A stretch of 50,750 nt of DNA from Flavobacteriaceae bacterium UBA3179 (lineage in GTDB: Bacteria > Bacteroidota > Bacteroidia > Flavobacteriales > Flavobacteriaceae). The notes beneath the pieces were generated by a model that searched no databases, had not been told where the DNA came from, and saw only the letters and a program-made list of their open reading frames with translations. Below, piece after piece: positions 24,939 to 34,256 of this stretch (its first letter is position 1; every line of letters starts with the position of its first letter). The translations under genes and the position numbers were made by a program. The stretch is taken from NCBI GenBank assembly GCA_002364245.1, contig DEXR01000008.1, positions 4,357-55,106 of the forward strand. Reading direction: 5' to 3'.

Positions 24939-27637
24939 GTGTCTGCTCTATTCGATTTTAACCAGTTTTCAGCTTTTTCAACTGGAATATTTTTCCGCTT
25001 TGCAAAATCGTTTACTTGATCGTTTTTGATTTTCCCCACTCCAAAATACCGTGCTTCAGGGTTGGCAAAATAATAGCCGGATACCGATGCTGCAGGCCAC
25101 ATCGCCAAACTTTCGGTAAGTTGGACACCTATACTTTCTTCTACTTTTAAAAGTTGCCAGATGGTTTCTTTTTCCAAATGGTCGGGACATGCTGGATAAC
25201 CAGGGGCAGGGCGAATACCTTTATAAGTTTCTTTAATCAATTCTTCATTGGTTAAGGTTTCATTTTTTGAATATCCCCAATGCTCTTTCCGAACCTTCTC
25301 GTGTAAATATTCAGCGAACGCTTCGGCAAGACGATCTGCCAATGCCTTTATCATAATGGCATTGTAATCGTCTAATGCCACTCTATATTTCTCGGCCTCT
25401 TCGTGTGCACCGAACCCAGCTGAAACACAGAAACAGCCAACATAATCTTGTCTTTTACTTTCTTTAGGGGCTATAAAATCTGCCAACGCAATGTTTGGTC
25501 TTCCTTTGGCTTTTTTACTTTGTTGGCGCAAGGTTCTAAAGTACGTAGTTTCTTTTTTTCCTTCGGAAGAATAACTAACTTGAATATCGTCGTCATTAAT
25601 CGTATTGGCTTCAAAAAGACCGAAAACAGCTTTGCCTTCCAATATCTTTTCTGAAAAGATTTTCTGAAGCATTTCTTGCGCATCATTATACAATTCAGTG
25701 GCTTGAACGCCCACTACCTCATCGGTTAAAAGTTCTGGAAACTTGCCGTGTAAGTCCCAACTTCTGAAAAAAGGCGTCCAATCTATATACGCTTCAAGCT
25801 TGGAAAGGTCAAAATTTTCCAGTGTCTGTACACCCAATTCTTTAGGTTTTACAATTTCTGAAGTATCCCAATCTATTTTAAATTTGTTCTTCCTTATTTC
25901 ATTTAAAGGAAGATAGGTTTTGGTCTTTTGACGTTTCAGAAATGATTCTCGAAAAGAAGCATATTCAGTTTTTAAATTGTTTTTATAATCTATAGCTGTT
26001 TCCTTTTGCAACAAATCGCCCACCACGGTTACCGCCCGCGAGGCATCATTTACATGAATTACAGCATTATCGTATTGGGTATCAATCTTTACAGCGGTGT
26101 GTATCCTGCTCGTGGTTGCACCACCAATAAGCAACGGGACAGTAAAATTTTGCCGCTGCATTTCTGAAGCTAGAAAAGCCATTTCGTCCAATGAAGGTGT
26201 AATGAGACCACTTAAACCAATAGCATCTACGTTGTGTTTTTTAGCTTCGCTTATAATTTTATCGGGCGGTACCATAACACCTAAATCTATTATTTCATAA
26301 TTGTTGCAAGCCAAGACTACACCAACGATATTTTTGCCAATGTCGTGAACATCGCCTTTAACTGTGGCCAATAAAATTTTACCCTTTGCATAGTCATTTG
26401 CTCCATCTTTTTCGTCTTCAATAAACGGTAACAAGTATGCAACGGCTTTTTTCATTACCCGCGCCGACTTTACTACTTGCGGCAAAAACATTTTTCCGCT
26501 GCCAAAAAGATCGCCCACTACATTCATTCCCGTCATTAAATGGCCTTCAATTACCATAATTGGTTTGGACACACTTTTTCGAGCTTCCTCTACATCCGCT
26601 ACAATATAAGTGTCAATTCCTTTTACTAAGGCGTGGGTAATTTTTTCCTGAAGTGATTGCTCCCGCCAAGAAAGATCAACTTCTTGTTTTTTGGATGTTC
26701 CTTTAACGGTTTCAGCAAAGCTCAATAACCGTTCAGTGGCATCATCACGCCTGTCGAGAATGACATCTTCTACACGCTGTAACAAATCTTTTGGAATATT
26801 ATCATACACTTCCAACAAGGCGGGGTTTACAATACCAATGTTCATTCCGGCATCGATGGCGTGATATAGAAACACAGAGTGCATGGCTTCTCGTACAGGA
26901 TTATTTCCTCTAAAACTAAATGAAACATTGCTCACGCCTCCACTAATGCTACAATGTGGTAAGTTTTGTTTTACCCAGCGTGTTGCTTCAATAAAATTAA
27001 TGGCATTTTTTCTGTGTTCGTCCATTCCAGTGGCGACAGGAAAAATGTTTAAATCGAAGATGATGTCTTCTGCCGGAAATTGAACGATATTCACCAGCAG
27101 TTCATACGATCGTTTTGCAATTTCAATGCGCCGTTCGTAAGTGTCTGCTTGCCCTTTTTCATCAAAAGCCATAATAATTACTGCAGCGCCGTAGCGTTTT
27201 ATTAACGTTGCTTGTTCAATAAAGGTTTGTTCACCTTCTTTTAAGCTAATGGAATTCACAATACATTTGCCTTGTACCACTTGCAGTCCGGCTTCAATAA
27301 TCTCCCATTTTGAGCTATCTATCATAATGGGAACCCTTGCAATATCGGGTTCTGCCATAACAAGGTTGAGGAATTTGACCATCGCCTGAACCCCATCTAT
27401 GAGGCCATCGTCCATATTGACATCGATAATTTGTGCGCCGCCTTCTACTTGATGCCTGGCAATCGTTAACGCTTCGTCGTACTTATCTTCATTGATCAAT
27501 CGTAAAAATTTACGCGACCCAGCCACATTGGTTCGCTCTCCTACATTGATAAAATTACTTTCTGGTGTGATTACCAAAGGCTCTAACCCTGAAAGTTTCA
27601 ACTGTTTTGTGATAGGCTTTGTCGCGATTCCCTCCAT
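24935..27637 (-). CDS. metH: Cobalamin-dependent methionine synthase, folate/B12/activation part
   Basis: The 900-residue subunit carries the pterin-binding domain (about 20-290, with [14 protein letters not shown]), the B12 cap and binding domains (about 310-550, with the cobalt-ligand motif DVHDIG at 429-434), and the SAM-dependent reactivation domain (about 580-900, with [12 protein letters not shown]). It transfers the methyl group from methyl-THF through cobalamin to homocysteine. The homocysteine-binding domain is on the separate gene 2 nt upstream, so the enzyme is split into two subunits. It overlaps metF by 4 bp and is under the SAM-I riboswitch of the operon. Confidence 0.96.
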   Translation of the reverse strand: MEGIATKPITKQLKLSGLEPLVITPESNFINVGERTNVAGSRKFLRLINEDKYDEALTIARHQVEGGAQIIDVNMDDGLIDGVQAMVKFLNLVMAEPDIARVPIMIDSSKWEIIEAGLQVVQGKCIVNSISLKEGEQTFIEQATLIKRYGAAVIIMAFDEKGQADTYERRIEIAKRSYELLVNIVQFPAEDIIFDLNIFPVATGMDEHRKNAINFIEATRWVKQNLPHCSISGGVSNVSFSFRGNNPVREAMHSVFLYHAIDAGMNIGIVNPALLEVYDNIPKDLLQRVEDVILDRRDDATERLLSFAETVKGTSKKQEVDLSWREQSLQEKITHALVKGIDTYIVADVEEARKSVSKPIMVIEGHLMTGMNVVGDLFGSGKMFLPQVVKSARVMKKAVAYLLPFIEDEKDGANDYAKGKILLATVKGDVHDIGKNIVGVVLACNNYEIIDLGVMVPPDKIISEAKKHNVDAIGLSGLITPSLDEMAFLASEMQRQNFTVPLLIGGATTSRIHTAVKIDTQYDNAVIHVNDASRAVTVVGDLLQKETAIDYKNNLKTEYASFRESFLKRQKTKTYLPLNEIRKNKFKIDWDTSEIVKPKELGVQTLENFDLSKLEAYIDWTPFFRSWDLHGKFPELLTDEVVGVQATELYNDAQEMLQKIFSEKILEGKAVFGLFEANTINDDDIQVSYSSEGKKETTYFRTLRQQSKKAKGRPNIALADFIAPKESKRQDYVGCFCVSAGFGAHEEAEKYRVALDDYNAIMIKALADRLAEAFAEYLHEKVRKEHWGYSKNETLTNEELIKETYKGIRPAPGYPACPDHLEKETIWQLLKVEESIGVQLTESLAMWPAASVSGYYFANPEARYFGVGKIKNDQVNDFAKRKNIPVEKAENWLKSNRADT

Positions 27638-27639
27638 AA

Positions 27640-28656
27640 TTAAGCTGTTTGTAGGTTATTCATGGTACTGAAAAGTCTTGGTTGGTATGTTGAAGCTACG
27701 GCTGCAATTGCTTTAATATGTTCGGGTGTGGTACCACAACACCCGCCAACAATATTGACCAGCTTTTTATCTAAATATTCTTTGATGTAGGAAGCCATTT
27801 CCTCGGGACTTTGGTCATATTCCCCAAAAGCATTAGGTAGTCCTGCATTAGGATGGGCAGAAGTTGCCGCACCGGTTTGTTTTGAAATCACTTCCAGATG
27901 AGGCAATAATTGCTCAGCCCCTAACGCACAATTAAAACCAACGCTCAGTAACGGAATATGCGAAATGGATATTAAAAATGCTTCGGCAGTTTGCCCAGAC
28001 AAGGTTCGCCCAGAAGCATCGGTTATCGTTCCACTTACCATAATAGGAACATTGCTGTTTCGTTCGGCTTTCACTTCTTCAATAGCAAATAAAGCTGCTT
28101 TGGCATTTAGCGTATCAAACACTGTTTCGACCAAGAGAATATCTGCTCCTCCATCTAATAAGCCCTCGGTTTGCTGTTTGTAGGCAATTCGAAGTTCGTC
28201 AAAAGAAATCGCCCTAAAACCGGGATCGTTTACATCGGGTGACATGCTTGCCGTTTTATTAGTTGGCCCAATAGAACCAGCTACAAATCTGGGTTTATCA
28301 GGGTTCGCCTTTGTAATTTCACCGGCTACGGTTTTGGCAATTTTAGCAGATTCATAATTTAATTCATAAACCAAATGTTCCATTTCATAATCGGCCATGG
28401 CTATGGTGGTTGATGAAAATGTATTTGTTTCCACGATATCGGCTCCGGCTTCGAAATACTTTCTATGTATTTCGGCAATTGCTTGAGGCTGTGTCAATGA
28501 CAGTAAATCGTTATTTCCTTTTACTGAAATATGAAAATCTTTAAACCGCTTGCCGCGGAAATCTTCTTCAGAAAAATTATACTGCTGCAACATCGTACCC
28601 ATGGCACCATCCAATATTAAAATACGGTCTTCTAATACTTTTACCAACGTGCTCAT
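27640..28656 (-). CDS. Methionine synthase, homocysteine-binding subunit
   Basis: The 338-residue protein is the homocysteine S-methyltransferase barrel equivalent to the N-terminal domain of one-piece MetH. The start region [17 protein letters not shown] and the zinc-binding cysteines in [10 protein letters not shown] and [12 protein letters not shown] are present. It ends 2 nt before the 900-residue MetH part, with which it must assemble. Its start overlaps the metZ-like stop in an ATGA. Alone it would be called a homocysteine methyltransferase; context says MetH subunit. Confidence 0.93.
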   Translation of the reverse strand: MSTLVKVLEDRILILDGAMGTMLQQYNFSEEDFRGKRFKDFHISVKGNNDLLSLTQPQAIAEIHRKYFEAGADIVETNTFSSTTIAMADYEMEHLVYELNYESAKIAKTVAGEITKANPDKPRFVAGSIGPTNKTASMSPDVNDPGFRAISFDELRIAYKQQTEGLLDGGADILLVETVFDTLNAKAALFAIEEVKAERNSNVPIMVSGTITDASGRTLSGQTAEAFLISISHIPLLSVGFNCALGAEQLLPHLEVISKQTGAATSAHPNAGLPNAFGEYDQSPEEMASYIKEYLDKKLVNIVGGCCGTTPEHIKAIAAVASTYQPRLFSTMNNLQTA

Positions 28657-29825
28657 AACTTGATTTTTTGAAGTGCTTGATCTATATCTGAAATAATATC
28701 CGTTATATGTTCCAACCCTACTGAAATACGCACCAGACCATCGGTTATACCGGTTTCTTGTCTGTCTTCTTCAGAAAGCTTGCTATGTGTTGTTGAGGCA
28801 GGATGTGTCGCTATGGTTCGGGTATCGCCCAAGTTGGCCGAGAGCGAGCACATTTTCAAATTATTTAAAAACTGTCTGCCAACGTCAATACCGCCTTTTA
28901 ATTCAATACTTACAATGGTTCCACCTTTTTTCATTTGCTTTTTTGCAATTTCATATTGTGGATGCGACGGAAGAAAAGGATACCAAACGGATTGCACAGC
29001 AGAATGATTTTCTAAAAAAGCAGCCAGTTGAAATGCATTCTCGCAATGTTTATCGACCCGCACCGCAAGGGTTTCCAAACTTTTTGAAAGCACCCAGGCA
29101 TTAAAGGGTGATAATGCCGGACCTGAATTTCTCGAAAACAAATAAATTTCCCGAATCAAATCGGCCCGACCTACGGTAACACCACCCAATACACGACCTT
29201 GCCCATCAATTAACTTTGTAGCCGAATGAATCACCAAATCGGCTCCAAATTCAATAGGTTGTTGTAGGTATGGCGTTGCAAAGCAATTATCGATAATTAA
29301 AATCAGATTGTACTTTTTGGCAATAGCTCCTAACTTTTCTAAATCTAAAATAGCAACTGCCGGATTGGTTGGTGTTTCAGCATATAATATTTTAGTGTTT
29401 TCTTGAATACAGTTTTCTATAGAATCTACTTCATCTGTTTTAAAAAAAGTAGTTTTAATATCCCATTTGGGTAAAAACTTGGTGAATAAACTGTGTGTTG
29501 AGCCGAAAACACTTCGGCACGAGACAATATGGTCACCACTATTCAATAAAGCGGCAAACGTTGAAAAAACAGCAGACATACCTGTCGCAAAGGCATAGCC
29601 TGCTTCAGCTTTTTCCATTTTACATATTTTCTTTACAAATTCTGAGGTATTGGGATTTGTAAACCGACTATAGATATTCCGCTGCTTTTCTTCAGCAAAC
29701 GAGGCACGCATATCTTCAGCATCATCAAATACAAAGCTTGATGTTACATACAATGGATTAGAGTGCTCTTTAAACTGAGAGCGCTCCAACTGTGTTCTAA
29801 TAGCATCGGTTTCAAAATGTGTCAT
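28653..29825 (-). CDS. metZ: PLP-dependent O-acylhomoserine sulfhydrylase / cystathionine gamma-synthase (MetZ-like)
   Basis: The 390-residue protein is a Cys/Met-metabolism PLP enzyme. Visible motifs are YSRFTNPN (phosphate and active-site Tyr/Arg), GYAFATGMSAV, IDNCFATPYLQQP (Asp contacting the PLP nitrogen) and the Schiff-base region VIHSATKLIDGQGRVLGG. The sequence resembles MetZ (O-succinylhomoserine sulfhydrylase-like) rather than the 430-residue MetY upstream. It may make homocysteine directly or cystathionine; metX nearby suggests that O-acetylhomoserine is the substrate. It overlaps both neighbours by 4 bp. Confidence 0.88.
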   Translation of the reverse strand: MTHFETDAIRTQLERSQFKEHSNPLYVTSSFVFDDAEDMRASFAEEKQRNIYSRFTNPNTSEFVKKICKMEKAEAGYAFATGMSAVFSTFAALLNSGDHIVSCRSVFGSTHSLFTKFLPKWDIKTTFFKTDEVDSIENCIQENTKILYAETPTNPAVAILDLEKLGAIAKKYNLILIIDNCFATPYLQQPIEFGADLVIHSATKLIDGQGRVLGGVTVGRADLIREIYLFSRNSGPALSPFNAWVLSKSLETLAVRVDKHCENAFQLAAFLENHSAVQSVWYPFLPSHPQYEIAKKQMKKGGTIVSIELKGGIDVGRQFLNNLKMCSLSANLGDTRTIATHPASTTHSKLSEEDRQETGITDGLVRISVGLEHITDIISDIDQALQKIKL

Positions 29826-30241
29826 AGTTTTTTTCCGTTCAAGATTATATCGTACGTTATGGCTACATTTCCTTCAAATGTTAAGGAAACAGAACAGTAT
29901 TTCTCAAAGCTTAAAGCCGCCGCACGTTTGGCTTTTTCTTCATCAATGGTCCCTTCTAAATAAATAGTGGTGTGAATGGCTTCAAATGGTTTCGCGCTTT
30001 TTAGTTCCTTACGCTTCCCTTCTACTTCCATGTTATATGACGTTATTTCTTGCCGTTGTTTTTTCAAGATTAAGACAATATCAATCGCACTGCAACCGCC
30101 AACGCCCATTAACAATAACTCCATTGGGCTAGACCCATTCACTTCATCGCCTGTTTTATTGTCAATGTTTACAGGAAGTCCCGATGCGCCTTTTCCTTCA
30201 AAATGATAATTGTCGTTTACTCTGTTCAATGTTACTTTCAT
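29822..30241 (-). CDS. OsmC family protein
   Basis: The 139-residue protein has the OsmC/Ohr layout: an N-terminal beta region (NDNYHFEGKGASGLPV), then a helix containing the first conserved cysteine (LLMGVGGCSAIDIVLILKKQ) and a second conserved cysteine (SFEKYCSVSLTFEG). OsmC proteins are thiol peroxidases, but this YhfA-like type has no established substrate. Placement between homoserine dehydrogenase and metZ, overlapping metZ by 4 bp, is common in flavobacterial met operons as far as I know. A link with sulfide or thiol handling is inference. Confidence 0.9.
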   Translation of the reverse strand: MKVTLNRVNDNYHFEGKGASGLPVNIDNKTGDEVNGSSPMELLLMGVGGCSAIDIVLILKKQRQEITSYNMEVEGKRKELKSAKPFEAIHTTIYLEGTIDEEKAKRAAALSFEKYCSVSLTFEGNVAITYDIILNGKKL

Positions 30242-30252
30242 AATTTTTCGTT

Positions 30253-31410
30253 TTAGTTTAATTTATCACTTAAACGAAGAATATCACCAAATACACCTCT
30301 GGCCGTGACGGCCGCTCCAGCTCCAGCCCCTTGGATTACAATTGGGTTTTTACCGTAACTTTCAGTGTAGATTTCAAAAATGGAATCGCTTCCTTTTAAT
30401 TGCCCCAATGCACTGTTTTTAGGAACAGGCACCAGATTAACGTTTAGAATAGCTCCATCTTCTTTTGACAAATCTCCGTGTAAGTCACCAATGTACCGCA
30501 AAACATGGTTTTTCGCCAAGTTTTTTCGCTTTATATGAAAGGGAACATCCAACTCGTGCAATTGATTAAAAAAGGCTGCCTTTGAAATACTTCTTAAGGG
30601 TTTGGGTATCAAGTTTTGAATAGAAATATCATCCAGTTCGTTGTGCAAATCGAGTTCTCGGGCTAGAATAAGAAGTTTTCGCCCTACGTCATTTCCACAT
30701 AAATCTTCTCTTGGATCTGGTTCGGTAAAACCATTGTTTATAGCTTCTTTCAACACCTCGCTAAAGGTTTTTTCTCCTTCTGAAAATTCATTGAAAATGT
30801 AACTTAAAGAACCTGAAAACACCCCTTTAATACGCGTAATATTCTCTCCGGAAAGATGCAATAATTTTATAGTATCTATTAACGGAAGGCCGGCGCCTAC
30901 ATTCGTTTCGTATAAATATTCCTTCTTTTTTTCTAAAAGGGTTTTTCGAAGGTTTTTATAAAAATCCAGATCGATTGTATTTCCTATTTTATTGGAAGAA
31001 ACTAAACTGAAACCACCTTCAACTAATGCTTCGTAATTAAAAACAAAGTTTGAATCTGCTGTATTATCAATCGCAATGAGATTTTCCAGATTATGTTCTT
31101 CTGAAAATTTTATCACATCCGTTACGGTATAAGATTTTCCTTTCTCCTTTTTTTCATCCAGCCAGTTTGACTTCACACCCTTTTTATCAAATAATACCGT
31201 TTTGGAGTTTGCCACCGCAAAAATGGTCAAGTCTAAATCGCGCCTTTTTGAAATTTCCTTTTGCGACGTAATAATTTGATCGACCAAGCGTGCGCCCACG
31301 TTGCCGTGACCGAAGATCACCACATTCACTTTTTTCTTTTTTATGTTTTCCAAATCAATTAACTGAAGTGGCTTCTCTTCTATTCTTTTGTCTATCGTTA
31401 TGGTGCTCAT
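30253..31410 (-). CDS. Homoserine dehydrogenase
   Basis: The enzyme reduces aspartate semialdehyde to homoserine, the precursor of methionine and threonine. The 385-residue protein has an N-terminal NAD(P)-binding domain (NVVIFGHGNVGARLVDQI at about 30-47) and the catalytic domain with NVGAGLPLIDTIKLL, GVFSGSLSYIFNEF and EPDPREDLCGNDVGRKLLILAR (in pieces). There is no aspartokinase fusion. The most credible ATG is at 31410, inside the metX coding region, giving a 56-bp overlap. Dedicated placement under the SAM-I riboswitch suggests that this copy serves methionine synthesis, with another HSD elsewhere for threonine. Confidence 0.92.
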   Translation of the reverse strand: MSTITIDKRIEEKPLQLIDLENIKKKKVNVVIFGHGNVGARLVDQIITSQKEISKRRDLDLTIFAVANSKTVLFDKKGVKSNWLDEKKEKGKSYTVTDVIKFSEEHNLENLIAIDNTADSNFVFNYEALVEGGFSLVSSNKIGNTIDLDFYKNLRKTLLEKKKEYLYETNVGAGLPLIDTIKLLHLSGENITRIKGVFSGSLSYIFNEFSEGEKTFSEVLKEAINNGFTEPDPREDLCGNDVGRKLLILARELDLHNELDDISIQNLIPKPLRSISKAAFFNQLHELDVPFHIKRKNLAKNHVLRYIGDLHGDLSKEDGAILNVNLVPVPKNSALGQLKGSDSIFEIYTESYGKNPIVIQGAGAGAAVTARGVFGDILRLSDKLN

Positions 31411-32380
31411 AATTTGTGTTCTTTTTCTGAAAAATGGGTTGTAAAATGGTTTGTAACTGTTCAAATTCAATTAAAAAAGCGTCGTGTCCGTGTATGGAAT
31501 TTATTTCGTGATAATAAACATTGCTTTTTATGCTTTTATAGATTTGATACGTGTCTTTAATTTCCTTATTTGTAAAAAAAAGGTCCGTGTCAATGCCTAT
31601 TAAATGGACATTCCCTTTTATATTTTTTACTGCAGAAAGAAAGTTTCCCGTTTCTTTTGCAATGTTAACGGTGGTTAACAAATGGTTCATCGTTTTATAG
31701 GCCTCTAACTGAAATCGGTTTTGTAACTTTTCGCCGTGATGCAATAGCCAACTTTCAACATTGAATACATTTAACTTCTCATTCCGACTACGATTAAATT
31801 TTTGCTTAAGCGATTCTGGCGTTCTATACAACGTCATAGCATGAATTCGTGCATCGTGAACAGGCTTTTCAGAATGTTCTAAAATCTGTTTTTGAACTCG
31901 GCAATTTGCCAATAACCAGTCGGTCGCTTTCCAATCGGTTGCTATTGGGATGATATTTTCAAACAGATTGGGACGTAATACCGACATTTGCCAAGCAATA
32001 CTTCCGCCTAACGAACCTCCAATAACAGCATGTATCTTTTCAATTTGCAAATGATTGATTGCATGTAAAAAAAGCTTTGCAACATCGTATACTGAAAATG
32101 CTTCGGGGTTTTCAAGTAGAAATCCATCGTAACCATTTCCAGGAATATTAAAAGCAAGTACTGTATAATGCTTTGTATCGATACACTTTTCATCGCCAAT
32201 AAGCTGATTCCACCAGCCGTTTTCGTCGGTAACTGAGCTATTTCCAGTTAGTGTATGGTTTACCAAAACAATAGGTGCTTCGCCCAAAGGAGGTCCGAAA
32301 AGCTCAAAACTTATAGGTATTGTGCCCGAAAAAGCTTCGTTTTGAGTTGTATAGTTTATATGTAAAGTTTGTAATTTCAT
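31355..32380 (-). CDS. metX: Homoserine O-acetyltransferase
   Basis: The enzyme activates homoserine with acetyl-CoA (or another acyl-CoA). The 341-residue alpha/beta hydrolase has the NHTLTGNSSV loop, the nucleophile elbow GGSLGGS with Ser123, a late Asp (GIDTDLFF) and the catalytic His in IHGHDAFL. The start at 32380 (MKLQTLHI) is preferred to an ATG 10 codons upstream. Acyl specificity (acetyl versus succinyl) is known to be hard to read in this family; metY upstream favours O-acetylhomoserine. Its 3' end overlaps homoserine dehydrogenase by 56 bp. Confidence 0.92.
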   Translation of the reverse strand: MKLQTLHINYTTQNEAFSGTIPISFELFGPPLGEAPIVLVNHTLTGNSSVTDENGWWNQLIGDEKCIDTKHYTVLAFNIPGNGYDGFLLENPEAFSVYDVAKLFLHAINHLQIEKIHAVIGGSLGGSIAWQMSVLRPNLFENIIPIATDWKATDWLLANCRVQKQILEHSEKPVHDARIHAMTLYRTPESLKQKFNRSRNEKLNVFNVESWLLHHGEKLQNRFQLEAYKTMNHLLTTVNIAKETGNFLSAVKNIKGNVHLIGIDTDLFFTNKEIKDTYQIYKSIKSNVYYHEINSIHGHDAFLIEFEQLQTILQPIFQKKNTNYEHHNDRQKNRREATSVN

Positions 32381-32438
32381 AATATGGTTAAAACGGCAGC
32401 GGAATGGCATATCGCACTGCCGTTTCCTACAGCTAAAA

Positions 32439-33731
32439 TTAAACCAAGACTGTTTTGGTAATTGCTTTAAAAGCCTGTTCTAAATCATCAGTAAGATCAT
32501 CAAAAGCTTCCAAGCCTACTGAAAGTCGTATTAAATCTTTGGTAACACCAGTAGTTTCTTGCTGATCATCGCTCAACTGTTGGTGTGTAGTACTTGATGG
32601 ATGAATAATCAAAGATTTGGTATCGCCTATATTGGCCAACAAAGAGAACAGTTCAGTGGCATCTACAAACTTTTTAGCAGCATCAAAGCTGCTTGTTAAA
32701 CCAAAAGTGACTACTCCACTTTGACCGTTCGGCAGATACTTTTGAGCAAGGTTGAAGTAGTTACTATCTGAAAGCCCAGGATAATTTACCCAAGTTACTT
32801 CTTCCCTATTCTGAAGCCACTTAGCAAGCTTTAAGGCATTTTCACTATGTTTTTTAATTCGGATTTCCAACGTTTCCAGACCTTGTAAAATTTGAAATGC
32901 ATTATATGGACTCAATGCCGCACCAAAATCTCGTAATCCTTCAATTCTAACCTTGGCGATAAATGCAGCTTCTTCAAGTGCTTCGGAATACACCAACCCG
33001 TGATATCCAGGTGATGGTTCGGTGAATTCAGGGAATTTTCCGTTGGTCCAATCAAACGTTCCCGCATCGATTATGGCGCCTCCTAAGGCCGTTCCGTTTC
33101 CGTTGATGTATTTGGTTAATGAATGAATTACAATATTGGCTCCGTACTGAATTGGATTTAATAAAGCTGGTGTAGCTACTGTGTTATCAACCAACAGCGG
33201 AATTTTATTTGCTTTTGAAATTTCGGAAATAGCTTCAATATCCAATACATCCAATTTTGGGTTTCCTAACGATTCAACAAAAATCGCTCGGGTATTTTCT
33301 TGAACCGCTTTGTTGAAATTTTCAGTATCATTTGCATCTACGAATGTAGTTGTAATACCCAACCTTGGCAGGGTAACATTTAGTAAATTATAGGTCCCAC
33401 CATACAAACTACTGGACGCGACTATATGATCGCCAGCTCGTAATAGTGTAAGCAAGGTTGTGGCAATAGCCGAAGTTCCCGAAGCGGTTGTTACGGCTGC
33501 AATTCCTCCTTCCAATGCCGCTAAACGCTGCTCCAGAATATCGTTCGTGGGGTTGTTAATTCGGGTATAAATAAACCCAGGTTCCGAAAGGTTGAACAAA
33601 TTGGCAGCGTGGTCGCTGTCTTTAAAAACGTAACTGGTAGATTGGTAAATAGGCACCGCTCGGGTTCCTCCATTCGCCGTTACGTCGTGTCCTGCGTGCA
33701 ACGATTGTGTTGCTAATTTTTGTGTACTCAT
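32439..33731 (-). CDS. metY: O-acetylhomoserine aminocarboxypropyltransferase (sulfhydrylase)
   Basis: The 430-residue PLP enzyme makes homocysteine from O-acetylhomoserine and sulfide. Motifs present are TQSLHAGHD at the N-terminus, YTRINNPTNDILEQRLAALEGG (in pieces), VDNTVATPALLNPI and the PLP-lysine region VIHSLTKYINGNG. Its length, about 40 residues longer than the MetZ-like gene, is typical of MetY. It is the first gene after the SAM-I riboswitch and should be the most directly controlled. The distance from riboswitch to start codon is about 120 nt. Confidence 0.94.
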   Translation of the reverse strand: MSTQKLATQSLHAGHDVTANGGTRAVPIYQSTSYVFKDSDHAANLFNLSEPGFIYTRINNPTNDILEQRLAALEGGIAAVTTASGTSAIATTLLTLLRAGDHIVASSSLYGGTYNLLNVTLPRLGITTTFVDANDTENFNKAVQENTRAIFVESLGNPKLDVLDIEAISEISKANKIPLLVDNTVATPALLNPIQYGANIVIHSLTKYINGNGTALGGAIIDAGTFDWTNGKFPEFTEPSPGYHGLVYSEALEEAAFIAKVRIEGLRDFGAALSPYNAFQILQGLETLEIRIKKHSENALKLAKWLQNREEVTWVNYPGLSDSNYFNLAQKYLPNGQSGVVTFGLTSSFDAAKKFVDATELFSLLANIGDTKSLIIHPSSTTHQQLSDDQQETTGVTKDLIRLSVGLEAFDDLTDDLEQAFKAITKTVLV

Positions 33732-33850
33732 TTTTCTTTTTTTTGAGTTAATGATAAATTAAACCAAAAGTCAAAATGCGCCTATTGGCGTACTTTATAA
33801 GAAAAATGTTATTAAGAAGTGAGTAAACAATTTTAAAAAATTGTCTTGTC

Positions 33851-33967
33851 GTTATCTATCAAAAAATTTCCAATATTTGGACATTTTTGTAGAATGTAGC
33901 ACCTTCTTTCAAGTGAAAGGGTTGCTAAGGCTTCATAGGGTCTATTCCCTCAGCCTTTCTTGATAAC
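33851..33967 (-). ncRNA. SAM-I (S-box) riboswitch upstream of metY
   Basis: The minus strand shows the S-box core in order: GTTATCAAGAAAGG (P1/J12), CTGAGGGA, GACCCTATGAAGCC, TTAGCAACC, the P3 hairpin CTTTC-ACTT-GAAAG, AAGGTGCTA, then a small P4 (CCAA-ATA-TTGG) followed by GGAAA and the P1 return strand GATAAC (33856-33851). These are the conserved SAM-binding elements. Downstream are an 8-bp AT hairpin (33827-33844) and a short GC hairpin (33779-33790, CGCC/GGCG) followed by a T-rich stretch, either of which may form the expression platform. High SAM should lower expression of the met operon. Confidence 0.95.
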
Positions 33968-33997
33968 ATTTCAATAAAGATTTGAACTTTGTGAGTA

Positions 33998-34030
33998 CAA
34001 AGATTGCTAAACATTTTTTGATATTCCAAA
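33998..34030 (-). promoter_or_regulatory. Predicted promoter of the SAM-I-controlled met operon
   Basis: On the minus strand, TTTG (34030-34027), a 21-nt spacer, and AATCTTTG (34005-33998) fit the -33/-7 pattern with one mismatch in the -7 box. The transcript would begin about 25 nt before the aptamer. Confidence 0.55.
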
Positions 34031-34083
34031 TTAATTTAACTTTATTTTGAAATTGCTTCTTTTTAAAAATCTATTTTTAATAC

Positions 34084-34091
34084 TATCTTTG
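34084..34091 (+). promoter_or_regulatory. Predicted -7 element for metK
   Basis: TATCTTTG matches TAnnTTTG exactly and lies 8 nt upstream of the SAM-II-like aptamer. No good TTG is present 17-23 nt upstream, so the -33 half is weak. Transcripts would start just before the aptamer. Confidence 0.5.
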
Positions 34092-34099
34092 TCCGCTGA

Positions 34100-34196
34100 A
34101 AGAGGAAAGATTTGACTGATTGCAACCTCTTCTGAATGTTTTTCTGAATACTATTTTCACTTAGAACATTTCAGATTAAAAAATGCTAAAGGCAGT
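34100..34196 (+). ncRNA. SAM-II-like riboswitch with long-loop insertion, upstream of metK
   Basis: P1 is AAGAGG (34100-34105) pairing with CCTCTT (34126-34131). The loop holds GATTTG (34109-34114) and ATTGCA (34119-34124), as in the SAM-II core. GCTAAA (34185-34190) supplies the pseudoknot strand, and CAGT (34193-34196) pairs exactly with loop ACTG (34115-34118). Between P1 and GCTAAA, where ordinary SAM-II has about 10 nt, there is a 50-nt insertion forming its own hairpin (CTGAA/TTCAG, TGTT/AACA, CTGA/TTAG). Long-loop SAM-II variants are, to my memory, known. The presence upstream of the SAM synthetase gene strongly supports SAM sensing. Confidence 0.82.
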
Positions 34197-34228
34197 GTAA
34201 ACTTCCTTCGACGCGTTCGTCAAATCTT
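34107..34228 (+). promoter_or_regulatory. Possible expression platform of the metK riboswitch
   Basis: GTCAAATCTT at 34219-34228 is perfectly complementary over 10 nt to AAGATTTGAC at 34107-34116, the heart of the SAM-II binding loop. The same downstream stretch overlaps the small hairpin GACG-CGTT-CGTC (34210-34221). Aptamer folding and the long-range helix exclude each other, so this could be the switch. The metK ATG is 28 nt further on. The pairing is seen; its use is inference. Confidence 0.55.
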
Positions 34229-34256
34229 CAGTATATAAAAATTTAAAAAGACCTTT

